Of a stretch of 64,000 bases of DNA, positions 43,100 through 54,280 are shown in pieces. A program made the position numbers and the translations under genes. Numbering within the stretch: the stretch's first letter is position 1; every line of letters starts with the position of its first letter. The notes below the pieces were generated by a model. That model was given only the letters and a program-made list of their open reading frames with translations, ran no database searches and was not told where the DNA came from. The stretch covers positions 80,001 to 144,000 of the forward strand of contig CAJNDS010002606.1 of the NCBI GenBank assembly GCA_905221605.1, given 5' to 3'. Origin of the DNA: Symbiodinium natans. Its lineage: Eukaryota; Sar; Dinophyceae; Suessiales; Symbiodiniaceae.

Positions 43100-44060
43100 C
43101 ATGTGTCTCTGACTCAGCTCTGCCACCGCCATTGCCACCTCCGGCTGCGATGCCCCTTGCACCTCCTGGACCACCTCTGCGCATGACTCATGATGACCCG
43201 TGGGGCCTTTTGCATGCAGACTGCCAGCTTGTGGCCTGCTTGAAGTCTCAGGCCGAACCCACCTTCTGTTTCAATCTCAGCTTCGGCAGATGTTCAAAGT
43301 CAAGTGTAATGCCAGTGAAGACCATGCTCCTATGGCCAATGCGAGAGTGTGCAACTCACCGGGATGGCCGAGGCTTGGGCTGGAGGCCTTTGCATCTCCT
43401 TCGCGAATGGAATGCTCGTGCGGCATCTCATGCACTTGCGCATGTGCAGGCTGATGGCGTGGGACGGAGAAGAGTTCTCGCTCGCGGTCCACATTGCATG
43501 AAAAACGTTTTCGATTTTGCCTAGTGCTGGGTGTCGTTTCAGTGTGCTGCTCCCAAGTTGGAATGGTTCTTCCAGCATGGTCTGTGTGCTGTATGGGGTT
43601 TCCTGGATCGCCTACAGCCCATCCCTCGAAATTAAATGCGTGCCCCCTCCCAAGAACCAAACAAAGACTCGAACAAAATCGAACAAATGTCGCGGCGAGG
43701 CAGTCTTTCACAACGCTTTTTGAGACATGCTTTCTTGTCCTTGCTATATGGACATACATGCGTGAGCTTGTCACTTGAGCGGCACATGGCTGGTGGGCCG
43801 ATCGCTGCAAACCCGACGGGATCACGTCCCTTCGTACCCAGCAACGCTTGACAGGCGGGGCATCAACACCCGCTGTACAAGTTTACGAAAATGTTGTTTT
43901 TGTTTGCGATTTTGTCGAGTTCTTCAAGATGGCTTCATTTGGCCTCACGCAGCTGCCAGGGTTTTCGCGCCAAACATATTCCAATGCGACGAAAGTGGCC
44001 ATCAACACCTGGCTGGCCGAACTGGTTGCAGGCCCTGTCGAGACTATGGTGAAGCTATGA
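43100..44060 (+). CDS. Hypothetical protein exons, plus strand
   Basis: Two blocks: about 43115-43185, Pro-rich (ALPPPLPPPAAMPLAPPGPP), and 43872-44060, VYENVVFVCDFVEFFKMASF, then QTYSNATKVAINTWLAELVA, ending in TGA. The second is one well-behaved frame with no low complexity and could be the 3' exon of a gene. Whether the Pro-rich block belongs to it is open. I do not recognise a family. Confidence 0.4.
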
Positions 44061-44172
44061 ATCTCTAATCTCATTGACCTGAGACTGCAGGGATAGCAGC
44101 CCTGCTCCTATCTGCCCCTCCAACTCTCCAGGCACTCGAGCAGTTGGCGAGCAGACGGTTGTCTGGAGCCTG

Positions 44173-44660
44173 TTGCTGGAGACGCGCGAACTCCAAACAT
44201 TGTCCGCCCTTCGTGCAACCGGCCTACAGGCACCGAATGCAACTTGGCTTGCAACGAAAATGACCATCATATCCACGATGTTTGGACGAACAGGTTTTAA
44301 CCTTGTAAGGATACGACCCTTGTGCCGAATCCTAGTTTCTCGGCTTCGTTCAGAGTTGATCAGAGCTGTTGACGTTACGATGCGTAGCGCTTTTCCAGAC
44401 TTGAGACCCGGTTGACATGCTCTGCTGTTCTTCTTGTGGCTGGTACGGAGGCTTGGAAGAATGTGAAGCAATTGCACAAACAGCCCCTGCACTTTGCGTC
44501 GTCCCGTGCACCTCGCACGAGCTTTTGGCAGACCCCAGGCTGCAAACGGTTAAGTGTTACCTGCAAGAAGTTCTGCCGAAAAGTATTCGCAATTGTTTTC
44601 TCTGCCGATTCGAGGCATGGCTGAAGCCCAGCACGGAACCCTTTCCGCAGTTGGAGTCTT
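44173..44660 (+). CDS. Possible exons, unassigned
   Basis: 44173-44415 reads ETRELQTLSALRATGLQAPN, then LVRIRPLCRILVSRLRSELI; 44480-44640 reads in another frame HELLADPRLQTVKCYLQEVL, then PKSIRNCFLCRFEAWL. Both look like helical protein segments, but the junction between them is not clear. Confidence 0.3.
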
Positions 44661-45089
44661 TCAGGCAGTCGCTGTGTTACCGTGCCATGCCCTGTGTCAT
44701 GCCAGGCCACGGTATGTGTTTCCCAATTGCACGCCAGGTCCCGATGTCCGGGCTTCGACTTTGTGTGGCTGGATTACTGTGGCACACTGGCGCTCGGGCC
44801 CTGTTCTAGATTCTAGAGTTGTAACTCGACCATGCTCGGCCATCCCGGTGTGTGGGGCGTTTCTGCTGCCTTGTCCCGTGCCCTCCTGACAGCACACAGT
44901 GAACAGCAGTGAACATGAGTGAACATGAGTGAAGATCAGTGAACAATGTGAGTGCAGATGAGTGCAACCTCGCAGAGGTCATCCCCTGGTCGGCGAAGGC
45001 TGCGCTGGGATAGTCAAGTGGGGCAAGTGGGTCTTGTGAGCGCTGCTTGTGGTATTTTGTGTTGCGGGCTACAGGGTCGCCCTAGGCAG

Positions 45090-46500
45090 GCGGACCTCCG
45101 CACGCTCTTTGCGGCCTCGCTTCTCCGCCCCCACTGCATCCTGGCCGTGACCCTCTCGGAGCGCGGCGCTGCCAGGCTCTACAGGCTCAGCTCCATTTGC
45201 GCTTCCCAGCGGTTTCCCTTCATCCCGAGGGGTCCTTGGAGTTGCGGCCTTGCCAAAGGGGTGAGCTGGTGGACGCCCTGGTGCTCTGTGTGCGGGCCGC
45301 GGCACGCGAAGCTCATCGCCAGGCCGTGGGGAAAGTTGAGCCGGAAGTCCTTCTGAATTTCTCGCCGTGTCCACCACGTCCTCTGGAGGTGGCCTTACTT
45401 GGCACCATGGAGTACAAGGCTCCCACTCCCATGGTGCTGGCAGCCTTTGTGGTCGACCATGATGCAGATTCGGGGCTTCTGGCCCGAAAACCGGTTGCAG
45501 AAGGACTCAGGCCACCTGCATGTTGGGATGGCTGAGTGATGGCTCTGGCAAGAAATCACGAGGGCTCAATGTGTAGGCACGTTCTCCATATTCTCTGCTC
45601 TGCTTTTCCACTGCTTCCCTTTCCAGCTTTGTGCCTGGCGCCGATTGGCGTGTGGGCCTTGGCCTGGCTTCTGGCCTGGAGCTGCCACTTGCAAGGGCCC
45701 TGAGGCGTGACTTGGAGATGTTTGGGGAGTTTTCGGCTCAGAGCATCTCAGAGCCTTTCTGGCGTCATCGCCAGTAGTGCCGCCAGGTTCGCCGCCAAGG
45801 CGTTTGCCACCTCGGCGGAGAGAGGAGCACGCGCTCTTGCGCTGGAATCGGCTTGGCTCTCAGGCAACATTGGCTCTCAACAACTGCCCTGCTGAGTAGG
45901 GTCCTGCAAACCCTCTCAGGTAAAGCTGTTGCCCGTCACCCAAGCTCTGGAAGCCTTTGGTTGCACGGTGCTCTCATCCCTGCCCGACCAGCTAGAGGCC
46001 AGTGCTGGGGCTGTTTTGTGCCATTCAAGTGCCTAGTATTTCTTTCAAGACTTGCATCAGGGCTGTAAGACCGTGCAGGCTGAGGTCGCTGCCGCCATCC
46101 ATGAACGGGAGATCGGTGTACTTTCTGGAGCTGCACTGCTGGACACTTCAGCCTTGTATGCTCACATGGCCGCATTCTTCCCCTTGAATCGAAGCAAGTT
46201 AGATTCAGATGTTGTGCTCTGCCCACGCACGCTTTTTTTTGGGCTTCACTGACCTCCTTGGGTGCTACTCTTTAGTGCCCTTAGTGTTCTGGAGCCAATC
46301 ACGCGCATCGGCGCCACTCAAAACGGACAACAAAAGGCTGAAGACCCGAACGGGTTTACGATGGAGCCTCCTTACGCTGAGGCCTCGCAGTGCCCAGTAG
46401 TGTGGGCTGCAAGGGGCGGAGCCCGCACCTTTGTCTTGCAATGTGCTGTCAATTGTACTAGTACTTTCTTTTGCTTTCTTGTGTTGCTCGCGTGCGCGCT
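45090..46500 (+). CDS. Hypothetical protein, multi-exon
   Basis: Blocks in order, each opened by an AG acceptor: 45090-45209 (ADLRTLFAASLLRPHCILAV, then LSERGAARLYRLSSICAS); 45259-45535 (ELVDALVLCVRAAAREAHRQ, later LEVALLGTMEYKAPTPMVLA); 45627-45729 (FVPGADWRVGLGLASGLELP, then LARALRRDLEMFGE); 46079-46231 (AEVAAAIHEREIGVLSGAAL, then LDTSALYAHMAAFFPLNR); and about 46270-46470 (LEPITRIGATQNGQQKAEDP). Ala/Leu-rich helices suggest a soluble alpha-helical protein. No catalytic motif or family recognised. The second block carries an in-frame TGA at 45533, so either a donor precedes it or there are two genes. Confidence 0.45.
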
Positions 46501-46519
46501 ATACACCTGATACTCACGA

Positions 46520-47221
46520 TGCTGGTTTCCAGCTCTTGATGCGCTCCAGTAATGGAGGACTCAACAGAAGTCAGAAGTTGCCGCTTTCCTTGTGCTCGCA
46601 GTATGCAAGCAGAGTCCACGAAGGAGTACCTCCAACATCTGGCGAGCCGAACTCCACGGGAGATGTTCGCGGTTGCATGGCTTGGAGCCTTGGCCAACGA
46701 AATGTTTGTAGATATTTGTTGCTGCTGCTCCCAGCTGAGTGCAACAGCATGGTCACTCTTTCCGTGGCGAAGTTTCCTGGCATCCGTGACAGCTGAAGGC
46801 TATGATGCTGGCAGGGCCTGCACCTCAACACAGCTGCCTGACTCAGTCTAAGGATGTTCAAAAGCGGGAACAAGAAGCTGCGAAGCCGAAAGCTCGCACT
46901 CTGTGAACTTTGAATCTAGGCTTCACAGCTGCAGTGACTGGTCACACCTCAACGAGCTGCTGGCCCTGCAGCTTCTTTCACCAGATGCGCTGCTGGCAGC
47001 TCTCAGGCTGAATTGACTCCACTGGAAAAGTCCACTCAGTCTACTGACCCCTTGCTCTCCATGTATGTCTCTCGATGCCTTTCCTGAATCTCTCTCATGC
47101 CGATGCCTTTCTCGAACGGCTCTGGGCCAAGGTCACCGTGGCTTATGTCTCGACAGCTGAAGTCTGGCTGGGTAGTGCTGTTGATTGGACACTGGCCGGC
47201 CTGAGACAAGTGGCTCGTTGG
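46520..47221. other. No certain gene
   Basis: A plus-strand block at about 46550-46700 (SMQAESTKEYLQHLASRTPR) might extend the preceding gene. The rest shows only short frames. Confidence 0.35.
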
Positions 47222-47306
47222 CAAGCACGGCAAGCAGGGCAAGCAGGGCAAGCAGGGCAAGCAGGGCAAGCAGGGCAAGCAGGGCAAACAGGGCAAGCGG
47301 GGCAAA
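47222..47306. repeat. Nonamer tandem array (CAAGCAGGG)9
   Basis: Nine to ten near-identical 9-base units, followed at 47330-47355 by a short (AATGCGGCA) repeat. Because the unit is a multiple of three, all frames stay open (AGQAGQAGQ or LALLALLAL). Confidence 0.95.
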
Positions 47307-47819
47307 CCTATGCCGAAAGAAGAGGCTAATGCGGCATAATGCGGCAGAATGGAGCATAATGGGGTAGCCCATCTGGAGTTCCGAGGCCTGCTTCCGTCAT
47401 GGGTACAGCATTGCGGCAGTGTCGGTCATGAAGTTCACAGCGAACAACTCGCGGCTTGCACCTTGTCGCATCGCATCTTTGTCGCATCGCATCTTCGTGT
47501 ACCATGTGCATCATGTGCCTTTGTCAAAGCTTCCTTGGGTTTTGCTGCGGCATCAGGGCGCTCAGCAAAGCGTGGGCCCTCAGCAAAGGCGGTGTTCGTG
47601 CGTCTTGGAAGTCAGACTACCACGGAGGCCTGGTTTGTGAGCCATTCGTGGCCTGGTTACAGGGAAGCCTCGAATTCTTTAGGATTTTGTCAGTGGCAGG
47701 TGGGTTTGCTACCGCCAGCTTTGCTGGAAGCACCCGGCTGCGAGGACCTGGAGCGGGGTATATGGGTGCGGCTCAAAAGTCTAGGTTACCTAGACTCTAG
47801 GTATGTAACTGGCTCCCGG

Positions 47820-48540
47820 GCGTCTTTCCGCGACATAGGGTTTGTAACAAAGCCGTTCTGCTTGCGACAAGCAGTCCGCGACAAACCTCCGCGACAAGCC
47901 TCCGCGACAAGCCAAGCCCCTTCTTGGAACTGCATGGGTTTTGCATCTCTTTTTCACGACAGCGCGAAACAGCCGCGACAAACCCCGCGACATACGTATG
48001 AAACAAGTCGGCGCGACATACGTATGTAACACAGGCGGGTGGCGGGACACCGCGACATACCCCTATTGAGAACAGCCATATATGGGCAATCAATTGAAAG
48101 CCTTGTCGTCCTTTCGCCCATGATCTGACATGTAGCCGTGAAAGGATAGCATGTTTCCCGCATTGCGTGCTGCAGCTCATGTACTGATGCGAGCTGGACC
48201 GAAGTAGGGGAAGCTGCTGTGGAGACTATTCTGAAAGCAACTATGCGTTTTGTGAGCCCAGACGTCCAATACTGTTGGCAGCACCAGCATATGTATACGT
48301 GCCGCTCCAATATTAATTGCTTGTAATAGGGCCGCGGCCCGCACACGCGACATGCCCGTTACATAGGGTATGTATCAAGCCTCGACGTGTTGCGACAGAC
48401 CTGCTTGTTGTCGTGTTTTGCAAGCCTCCTTGTGGCTTCCTCCAGTCGTGTATGCATGCGCGACAGAGGTCTGTATCAAGATGGGCGTTACACAGGTCTG
48501 TAGCAGATGCGTGCGCGCGCGGTCCGCGACAAGCGGGGGT
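47820..48540. repeat. Cluster of CGCGACA words and an ACATACGTATGT palindrome
   Basis: About thirteen copies of (C)GCGACA, several as CCGCGACAAGCC or CCGCGACATA, at irregular 11-100 base spacing in two groups (47828-48060 and 48345-48530). Two are followed by CATACGTATG, once within the 12-base palindrome ACATACGTATGT. GTAACA/GTTACA often follows. It matches none of the other repeats here. Confidence 0.7.
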
Positions 48541-48615
48541 TTTGGCACACAGCCTCAATAATAATATATGTATACCTGTGATGTTTGCATGCAACAAACT
48601 TGAATGGTCACCAAC

Positions 48616-48635
48616 GCGTGCCATGTTGGCTCAAG
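48616..48635 (+). other. Probable relict dinoflagellate spliced-leader sequence
   Basis: GCCATGTTGGCTCAAG at 48620-48635 differs at one base from the 3' 16 bases of the conserved dinoflagellate spliced leader (GCCATTTTGGCTCAAG). The preceding CGT also matches if one A is deleted. Such relics mark places where a trans-spliced mRNA was copied back into the genome. Confidence 0.65.
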
Positions 48636-48668
48636 TGCATAGTTTGTTTTATCAGAAAGTTAGAAAAC

Positions 48669-48806
48669 ATGGCAAACTCTGGAGATTACGTTTCCACGCT
48701 GAAGGCTCTGCAAAGTCATTTTGAGGCTATCCTCATAGCCGATCCGGACATTGCTGCAGAAGCCCTCCTGGGTTTGTCCATCGGAGCCACCGTTCATTTG
48801 CTTTGA
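48669..48806 (+). CDS. Small ORF (45 codons) behind the relict spliced leader
   Basis: ATG at 48669, 33 bases after the spliced-leader remnant; the protein begins MANSGDYVSTLKALQSHFEA and ends GLSIGATVHLL before TGA at 48804-48806. The first half looks like an amphipathic helix. The leader-to-ATG spacing is that of a short 5' UTR, consistent with a processed retrocopy of a small gene or of the 5' end of a larger one. I do not recognise the protein. Confidence 0.45.
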   Translation: MANSGDYVSTLKALQSHFEAILIADPDIAAEALLGLSIGATVHLL

Positions 48807-49350
48807 GTTACGTTGTTTTATTGCTGCACAGATAGTTTATGTATGCTTCATAACTTCAAAATATTCGCTTCGAATTGTTTTTATCGCACATGCTTAATGT
48901 AAAATTTGCTGGCATTTCCAAATTGTTTGTAAAGACAGCTTTGATGCATGGCTAATATAGTCGTTTCGTAATGTAGAATGTGTGTGCAGAGCTAAATTGC
49001 TTGCTACTGTGTCAAGCCGGAAGACAATATTCTGTTCCGCCCGCAATGCTCGCTCTCATTAACGGTCTCAGTCATATATGTGCTGATGCATATATACATA
49101 GGTGCAGATATGCGCAAAGAGGATTTCCCACACAAACCCTAAACAGCAAACCCAGATGAACTTGGCGTAAGTTGATGCAAAGCATCATCAGTAGATCTCG
49201 GCACAGGTGCTTCAGGTACCGGCACTTTCTAATCTAAAATGTATGTAGAGTAAGAAAGAGCACAAGCTTCCCACAGTCGTGAACCTTAATTTGCCTAATC
49301 TCTAAACCGTCCCCTAAGCCGGCCCTACACCCTAGACCCGACTTGAAACT
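48807..49350. other. AT-rich stretch, no gene recognised
   Basis: Noticeably AT-richer than its neighbours, without exon-like frames. It ends in eroded telomere-like words (ACAAACCCTAAACAGC near 49133, CCCTAGACCC near 49330). Confidence 0.4.
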
Positions 49351-49872
49351 TTGAGGTGCGACATGTTCTCCTGTGATGCTGTCCACTTCCACTTGCCTGC
49401 ATCGGGTTTGGCTCAAGAGACATCCCTTCTGCTAAAAATCGATATGAGTTTAGGTTTAGGGTTGAGAGAAGCACTTCAGGCATTTGTTGTGAATGGGCTT
49501 GTGCTTTTCAGGAGAAATGATAGACTAGAAGTAGTACCTAAGATGCCAGGGATGAACTTCAATGCAACCTCTTCGGTGCCCGTGGGAATTGCGCTTCGAG
49601 CTCAGCAAGAGAAGGTTCCTGTTGGGATTCGTGTTCTAGCGCAGCGAGAAACCCCTGCAGCGTTGCCAATTGGCCTTCTTGCTTTGTCAAGGCCAGTGAA
49701 GAAGAGAAAGCGAAACCAAGAGCTTGACTCAGTAGAGACACGTCCACCCAGTCATGTGGTACAACCCCGTGAACCTCAGTATCCACCCCCATGGTGGCCG
49801 AGCGTATCGTTACAGAAAGTCGTCGTGGCAACATGTGGCTGGAAGCGATGCTATGACGTGCTGGGATATTGA
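49351..49872 (+). CDS. Hypothetical ORF, 173 codons
   Basis: A plus frame whose best part is from 49450: REALQAFVVNGLVLFRRNDR, then two similar phrases (VPVGIALRAQQEK and VPVGIRVLAQRET) and a basic patch (RPVKKRKRNQELD) that resembles a nuclear targeting signal. TTTGGCTCAAG, the last 11 bases of the dinoflagellate spliced leader, lies inside it at 49407-49417, so the upstream codons may not be coding. No family recognised. Confidence 0.4.
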   Translation: MRCDMFSCDAVHFHLPASGLAQETSLLLKIDMSLGLGLREALQAFVVNGLVLFRRNDRLEVVPKMPGMNFNATSSVPVGIALRAQQEKVPVGIRVLAQRETPAALPIGLLALSRPVKKRKRNQELDSVETRPPSHVVQPREPQYPPPWWPSVSLQKVVVATCGWKRCYDVLGY

Positions 49873-51067
49873 AAACCCAGAAAAAAACACCTGCAGGCAG
49901 GTATCACAGGGGCTCCCATCCGGAGATTTTGTACAATCTTGGATAGCATTCCAGAGTTTTCCTCTAGGATTGCGGAGTGTTTTGCGTGTGTCAACAGACA
50001 TGCGAACTTGCATTCTCTTTTGTGAGTGTTCGCTGAGTGTTCGCAAGGACGTCACCGAAGCGTCGCTGCAGCTGCAGTGCTACAAAAAAGTTTTCGACAG
50101 AAGCCTAATTGAAAACCTTAAAAACCCTGAGCTATGATTGAACCCTCAAGGTTTTGAGTTTAGGATGTAGCGTAGTGCTTCCGCATCGGCGTTAAATGGT
50201 GGTTTACTGACGCACACAGCCAAGTTTAAGCTAATAACCCTGCGGTTCCCACAGTATACGTAAAGGTCCATAGGACATAGCCACTATGCCTATACCTTCC
50301 CGAAATAGTCGGAGAAACCAAGCCAACGTGTCCGGCGTGCAGGTGCGAGCACAGTTTTCAGGTTTTTCAGGTTTGGACATCACCAAGGCTTGACGTGGGA
50401 CAGAGTCCTTCATACCCATGGGGTAGAGAGCAGAAAGCGCCGAGCAAAGGACCAAGTCTCACGCTGCGGCGCTTGAAGCGGTCGCCAAAATGGTCACTAA
50501 GATTCGAGCGGCAGCGTGCCCGGTGGTTCGCGTTCGCTCGGATTGTGGAGGAGAGTTCATCTTCGCAAGTGGTGCGTGCTGCAAAGCATCTATAAATGTA
50601 CTGGGGAGCCAAACGTGCCCCAAACTAGGGGTAGAATCGAGAATGCTGTAGGGCGTATCAAGGGTCTTGCAAGATCTATGCTTCAGTGCGAGGGCGTTCT
50701 CAAAACATCGGCAGCGCCGATGTTTTGCGGGAGACCCAGCATCTGTAAACCAATGTTTTCTTGAAGGCAGCCTTTCGAAAACATGAGTAAACAAAGGGTT
50801 TTTCAAGGGAGGCCTAAACCCTGGGAGGAAGATGGCCATGTTAAGGCCGGCGCGCGCTCGGAAACCGGAAAAGGTAGGTCCATGGGGCGTTTGGCGGCGG
50901 CCCTCCAAAAACGCAGAAAAGCATGGTATTCACGTTGTGTTCGGCACTTCCAGGCATTCGCGTTTGGGACCCCGCTCGGAGCCCTCCCGGGAGAGAGCCC
51001 CGTGCAAGGAGCCGTGCGATTTTCAGGGCGGCCACGGGCGGCAGCCGTAGAAGGCAAGCCTTTAGGC
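49873..51067. other. No certain gene
   Basis: Frames of 60-95 codons on both strands without junction support. The long minus-strand frame entering from the right is driven by the G-rich and GATATA repeats that follow. Confidence 0.35.
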
Positions 51068-51345
51068 TAGCCGAGGGGGGGTATGGGCGTGTGTTGCTGT
51101 GCGGGTGTGGGGGCGGGAAGGGGGGGGCGAAAAGGGCGGAGGGGGGGGGGGTTTGCGGAAACACGTCCATTCTACAGGGCTCTTTAAGGGGGGTTTTGGG
51201 CGGGGCGGGAAGGGCGGGGGGGGCTTGGGCATGTGCTGCGTGCGGGTGTGGGGGCGGGGAGAGCGGCGGAGAAGAGCGGGGGCGGGGGGGGTTGGGCCTG
51301 CGTTGGACCTGTAAAGCTGGGGGGGCGGGGCGGGGCCGGAAGGGT
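51068..51345. repeat. G-rich tract with GTGTGGGGGCGGG repeats
   Basis: GTGCGGGTGTGGGGGCGGG occurs twice exactly (near 51099 and 51239) among many GGGG runs. High G-quadruplex potential on the plus strand. A duplication CTTTCATGAGCTTC(T)TCGCGA follows at 51354-51416. Confidence 0.85.
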
Positions 51346-51468
51346 GGGAAGGACCTTTCATGAGCTTCTTCGCGAGAGGAGCAAGACCGCGTTGCGAACC
51401 TTTCATGAGCTTCGCGACAAGGGCAAAAGCCTTTCGGGATTTCACTGACGCCTTGCCCAGGGGGTCGG

Positions 51469-51514
51469 CGGATATAGATATAAATATAGATATAGATATA
51501 GATATAGATATATA
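51469..51514. repeat. (GATATA)n hexamer microsatellite
   Basis: Seven to eight copies of ATAGAT; all frames read YIYIYI or ISISIS. Confidence 0.95.
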
Positions 51515-51699
51515 GGCGCCCGAATGTCTTGACATCCTCCCTCAGTGTTGACGCATTGGGGGAACAAAGTTTGATAAACACCAGTATCAACGAACAAAGA
51601 GTTTTTGTTGCTGGTAGCTGCTTTGCTGTGTTGGCGCTTCCGACAGGAGGCCGCCGTGGAGTTCCACCGAGCCTTGTCATCGAATATCGAGCATGCAGA

Positions 51700-52425
51700 A
51701 TATACGAGCCAGGAGAATGCTTTTGAAGCTCCTTTCGAAAAGTAGCCTCGGCAGTGTTCGACGATCGCGTTGGGCAAGATGCGAGAAGATGCTTTTGCTG
51801 CTCCTTGTGCGGTCAGGCAATTGGGACGAAAGTCGGGTGAAGGCCCCATCTCTGGAGGGGAAACGGCTGCAGAAGCTGCTGCCACTGCTCCGTCAACTTC
51901 TGGCTGCAGGTCGGTGACGAGTCAAGTTTCAAGTCGGTTGCTGTCTTGTGCTCTGCTGTCCTGTCGTTATGTTGTTTTCCACGGTGCCTATACGGTACAT
52001 GTTACGGCCATGGTAAGTAATTGCTTGGTTGATCTTTGGTTCAGCCCTTTTTGACCTCGTCGTGGATGCAGGGGGTGCCATGGGTGCCACCGCCCTGATC
52101 CATGAGCCTGGTTTCGTCACGTTGGTGCCAGAACTACGCCGGGCTTGCCACAATCGCCTCATTTGCCGCTGGCTCAGAGTTGAGCAATTCCGCAGAAAAA
52201 GCAGAGGTCTACAGAGCTGCTGCCATCCATGGAGTGGGACGGGGAAGAAGGCAGACTCGGAATAGCAAAGGCTGCGTGTGCGATGATCCCGTCGTGCTAC
52301 GTGAGCTGGATCGACGAGGGCATGAGGTGTGCATTGCTTTTAGCCCAGTAAGACATCGCAAAACGTCATCCGGATTTTTTTCGCAAAACCAGAGAGGTGG
52401 TGGAATCTTCTGCTGTGCAAGATGA
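51700..52425 (+). CDS. Possible exons, plus strand
   Basis: Two coding-like blocks: about 51780-51905 (EDAFAAPCAVRQLGRKSGEG, then ETAAEAAATAPSTSGC) and about 52150-52420 (SFAAGSELSNSAEKAEVYRA, then CDDPVVLRELDRRGHEVCIA). Neither has a recognisable domain. They are on the same strand as the larger genes around them. Confidence 0.35.
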
Positions 52426-54004
52426 AATCCTACAAGGATGCGGTTGCTGACCCAGTTGAGCCAATACAGTCAAGTCCACTGCCCCAATGTTCAACTTCGC
52501 ATTGTCCTCTCCACATTAGGTGTGCTGGCCCTGCTCGAGGACAGTTGCAAGCTACCATCGATTGACCCTACCAACCACTTCTGAAAGTCTTCAAGGCCCC
52601 AGATTCTTTTCTTTGCGCCCAAATTCTCTTTAACCCTCCAACCCTCTAAGCCCTCCAACCCCCCAACCCTCCAACCGTCTAGCCGTCAAACCCCCGAAGG
52701 CCTAGACATCCCAAATCCGCTCGTAGACTTAAGCTCCCTAAGGCCCTAAGCCTCACCACAGCCAGGGGGTTCACAGGGTGGCAGGATGTGGCAGGCGGGG
52801 GGGTTTCAGAGTCTTTCAGGATTGTGGCCCCGTGGCTTGGCGCAGACGCTGGCAGGACCCAAGGGCCGCACCTTGAGAGAGTCTTTATCATGAAAGGTTT
52901 CGAAACAACATATTTCTCTCAAGGTGCGCTTCTCTCGAGTTGAACAAAGCAGGTTTTCTTCTGCACTTGAGGGCTTCAGGGTGAACGGGGCTAGAGCCGG
53001 CTGTCGTCTGCACATGCCTCGCGCTCTTGGGGGTTGCCGTGTAGAAGCAGGACTTGGCGGTACGATGGCTTCGCCTGCACCTTGGGGTGGATGACAAACT
53101 CCTCATCCTCCTGCTGGAGGAGCCTTGTCGATAGTTCTGGGCTGCCTTTTGGGATGCCATCCAGCTTGCAAGTCTATGCACATGCAAATCTGCGTTAGCT
53201 TCGGGCTTCAGCTCCATTGAAGACATGCTGAGTTACTGAGTTCAGCAGCGTTTGAAGCTTCACGTTCTACAGCTTGAGGGGAGCGCCGCAATCCTGAACT
53301 TTAGAGAGGGCTCACGAGTTGACCCCAGGCGTCGCAGCTCCAGCTTGCGATGGACTTGCTCGGAGAGCTGAAGATGGAAGCAGGCAGCTAAGTAGCTAAG
53401 TGCCCACTTGTGCACGGTCCTGCAGCGTCAGATCTCGGGTTCTGGACACCTACTCGGCCCGGGGGTCTTCATCAGGAGCCCGGGTGTGGGTCTTTGCAAA
53501 AGCCGACATGCCGAACGGAGGTCCTTAAGCAACGCTGCGTGCATTGGACGGGTGAGATCGCAACCCCGCATCAATTGCAGAATAAATTGCGGGGGGGGTT
53601 GGGATGGGGAAGGTGGCACCGAAAAAAAAATTCCAGCCAAAACTGATGGCGGCACCGGGCGCGGGTCCTGGGAGGATGGGATGGGTACCTGAGACACTTG
53701 CCAAGACCCCTACCACCCAAGACCACGGCGGAGTAGTGAACCATGTAGGGCTTCTCAACTTCACTTGTAGTGGCTTCAGTCTGCTTTAGTGATCTTGTTC
53801 TTCGTCGCTTCTAAGCTTGTGACGCTCGCCTATATGTGTTGGCCAATGCCATGAGTTTGCTATAGTTTGCGCGCAGGGGGCACTATCTTGACTGGCTTCA
53901 GCTTCGTGCAAGGGTCCAGGCGCTGGGTCTTTGCAGCCCTCGCTCTGGCGCAGGTGTCCTATCTCAATGAAATTAAGCATCGCCCTGCCTAGCTTTTTGG
54001 ACTC
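52426..54004. other. No certain gene; CCCTCCAA repeats
   Basis: 52632-52690 holds six CCCTCCAA/CCCTCTAA-like units. Frames elsewhere are short. G8 runs stand at 52795-52803 and 53591-53598. Confidence 0.4.
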
Positions 54005-54280
54005 TTGCAGCAGTTTCCCATGGCAGCTCTTCTTCGGGCGCCGGCCCTGCACATTTGCCTCGGACTGATCCACGCCAAGGTTTCTGCCCCAGCTCGATTG
54101 GCGCTGCCGCAGGTTCAGGGCATCCAGTTGCTTTGCCTGGACGATCCTGGCGCAGGCAAAAAAAGTCAGAAAAGGAAGCACTCGCCTGCGTTAGAACTCA
54201 TACAGTACCCTGAGACTCCATGGTTTCATCTTCGCTGGTCCGATGATGATCCTGCTGCCCAGCTTGGTTCAAAGAAATGA
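54005..54280 (+). CDS. Possible 3' exon, hypothetical protein
   Basis: A plus frame reads LLRAPALHICLGLIHAKVSA, then GAGKKSQKRKHSPALELIQY and PETPWFHLRWSDDDPAAQLG, ending SKK and TGA. The composition is convincing, but it is a single block just upstream of the IFT121 gene on the same strand. The region 54281-54907 between them shows no gene. Confidence 0.4.
   Translation: MQQFPMAALLRAPALHICLGLIHAKVSAPARLALPQVQGIQLLCLDDPGAGKKSQKRKHSPALELIQYPETPWFHLRWSDDDPAAQLGSKK

Noticed and set aside
42167-43174. 335-codon minus frame with poly-Ser and FFLFFL runs
   Set aside because: It spans (GAA)n and (AAGAAT)n arrays; no non-repetitive domain on either side.
50841-51680. 279-codon minus frame with IYIYIY and Pro-rich parts
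   Set aside because: It crosses the GATATA and G-rich repeats and has no protein-like core.
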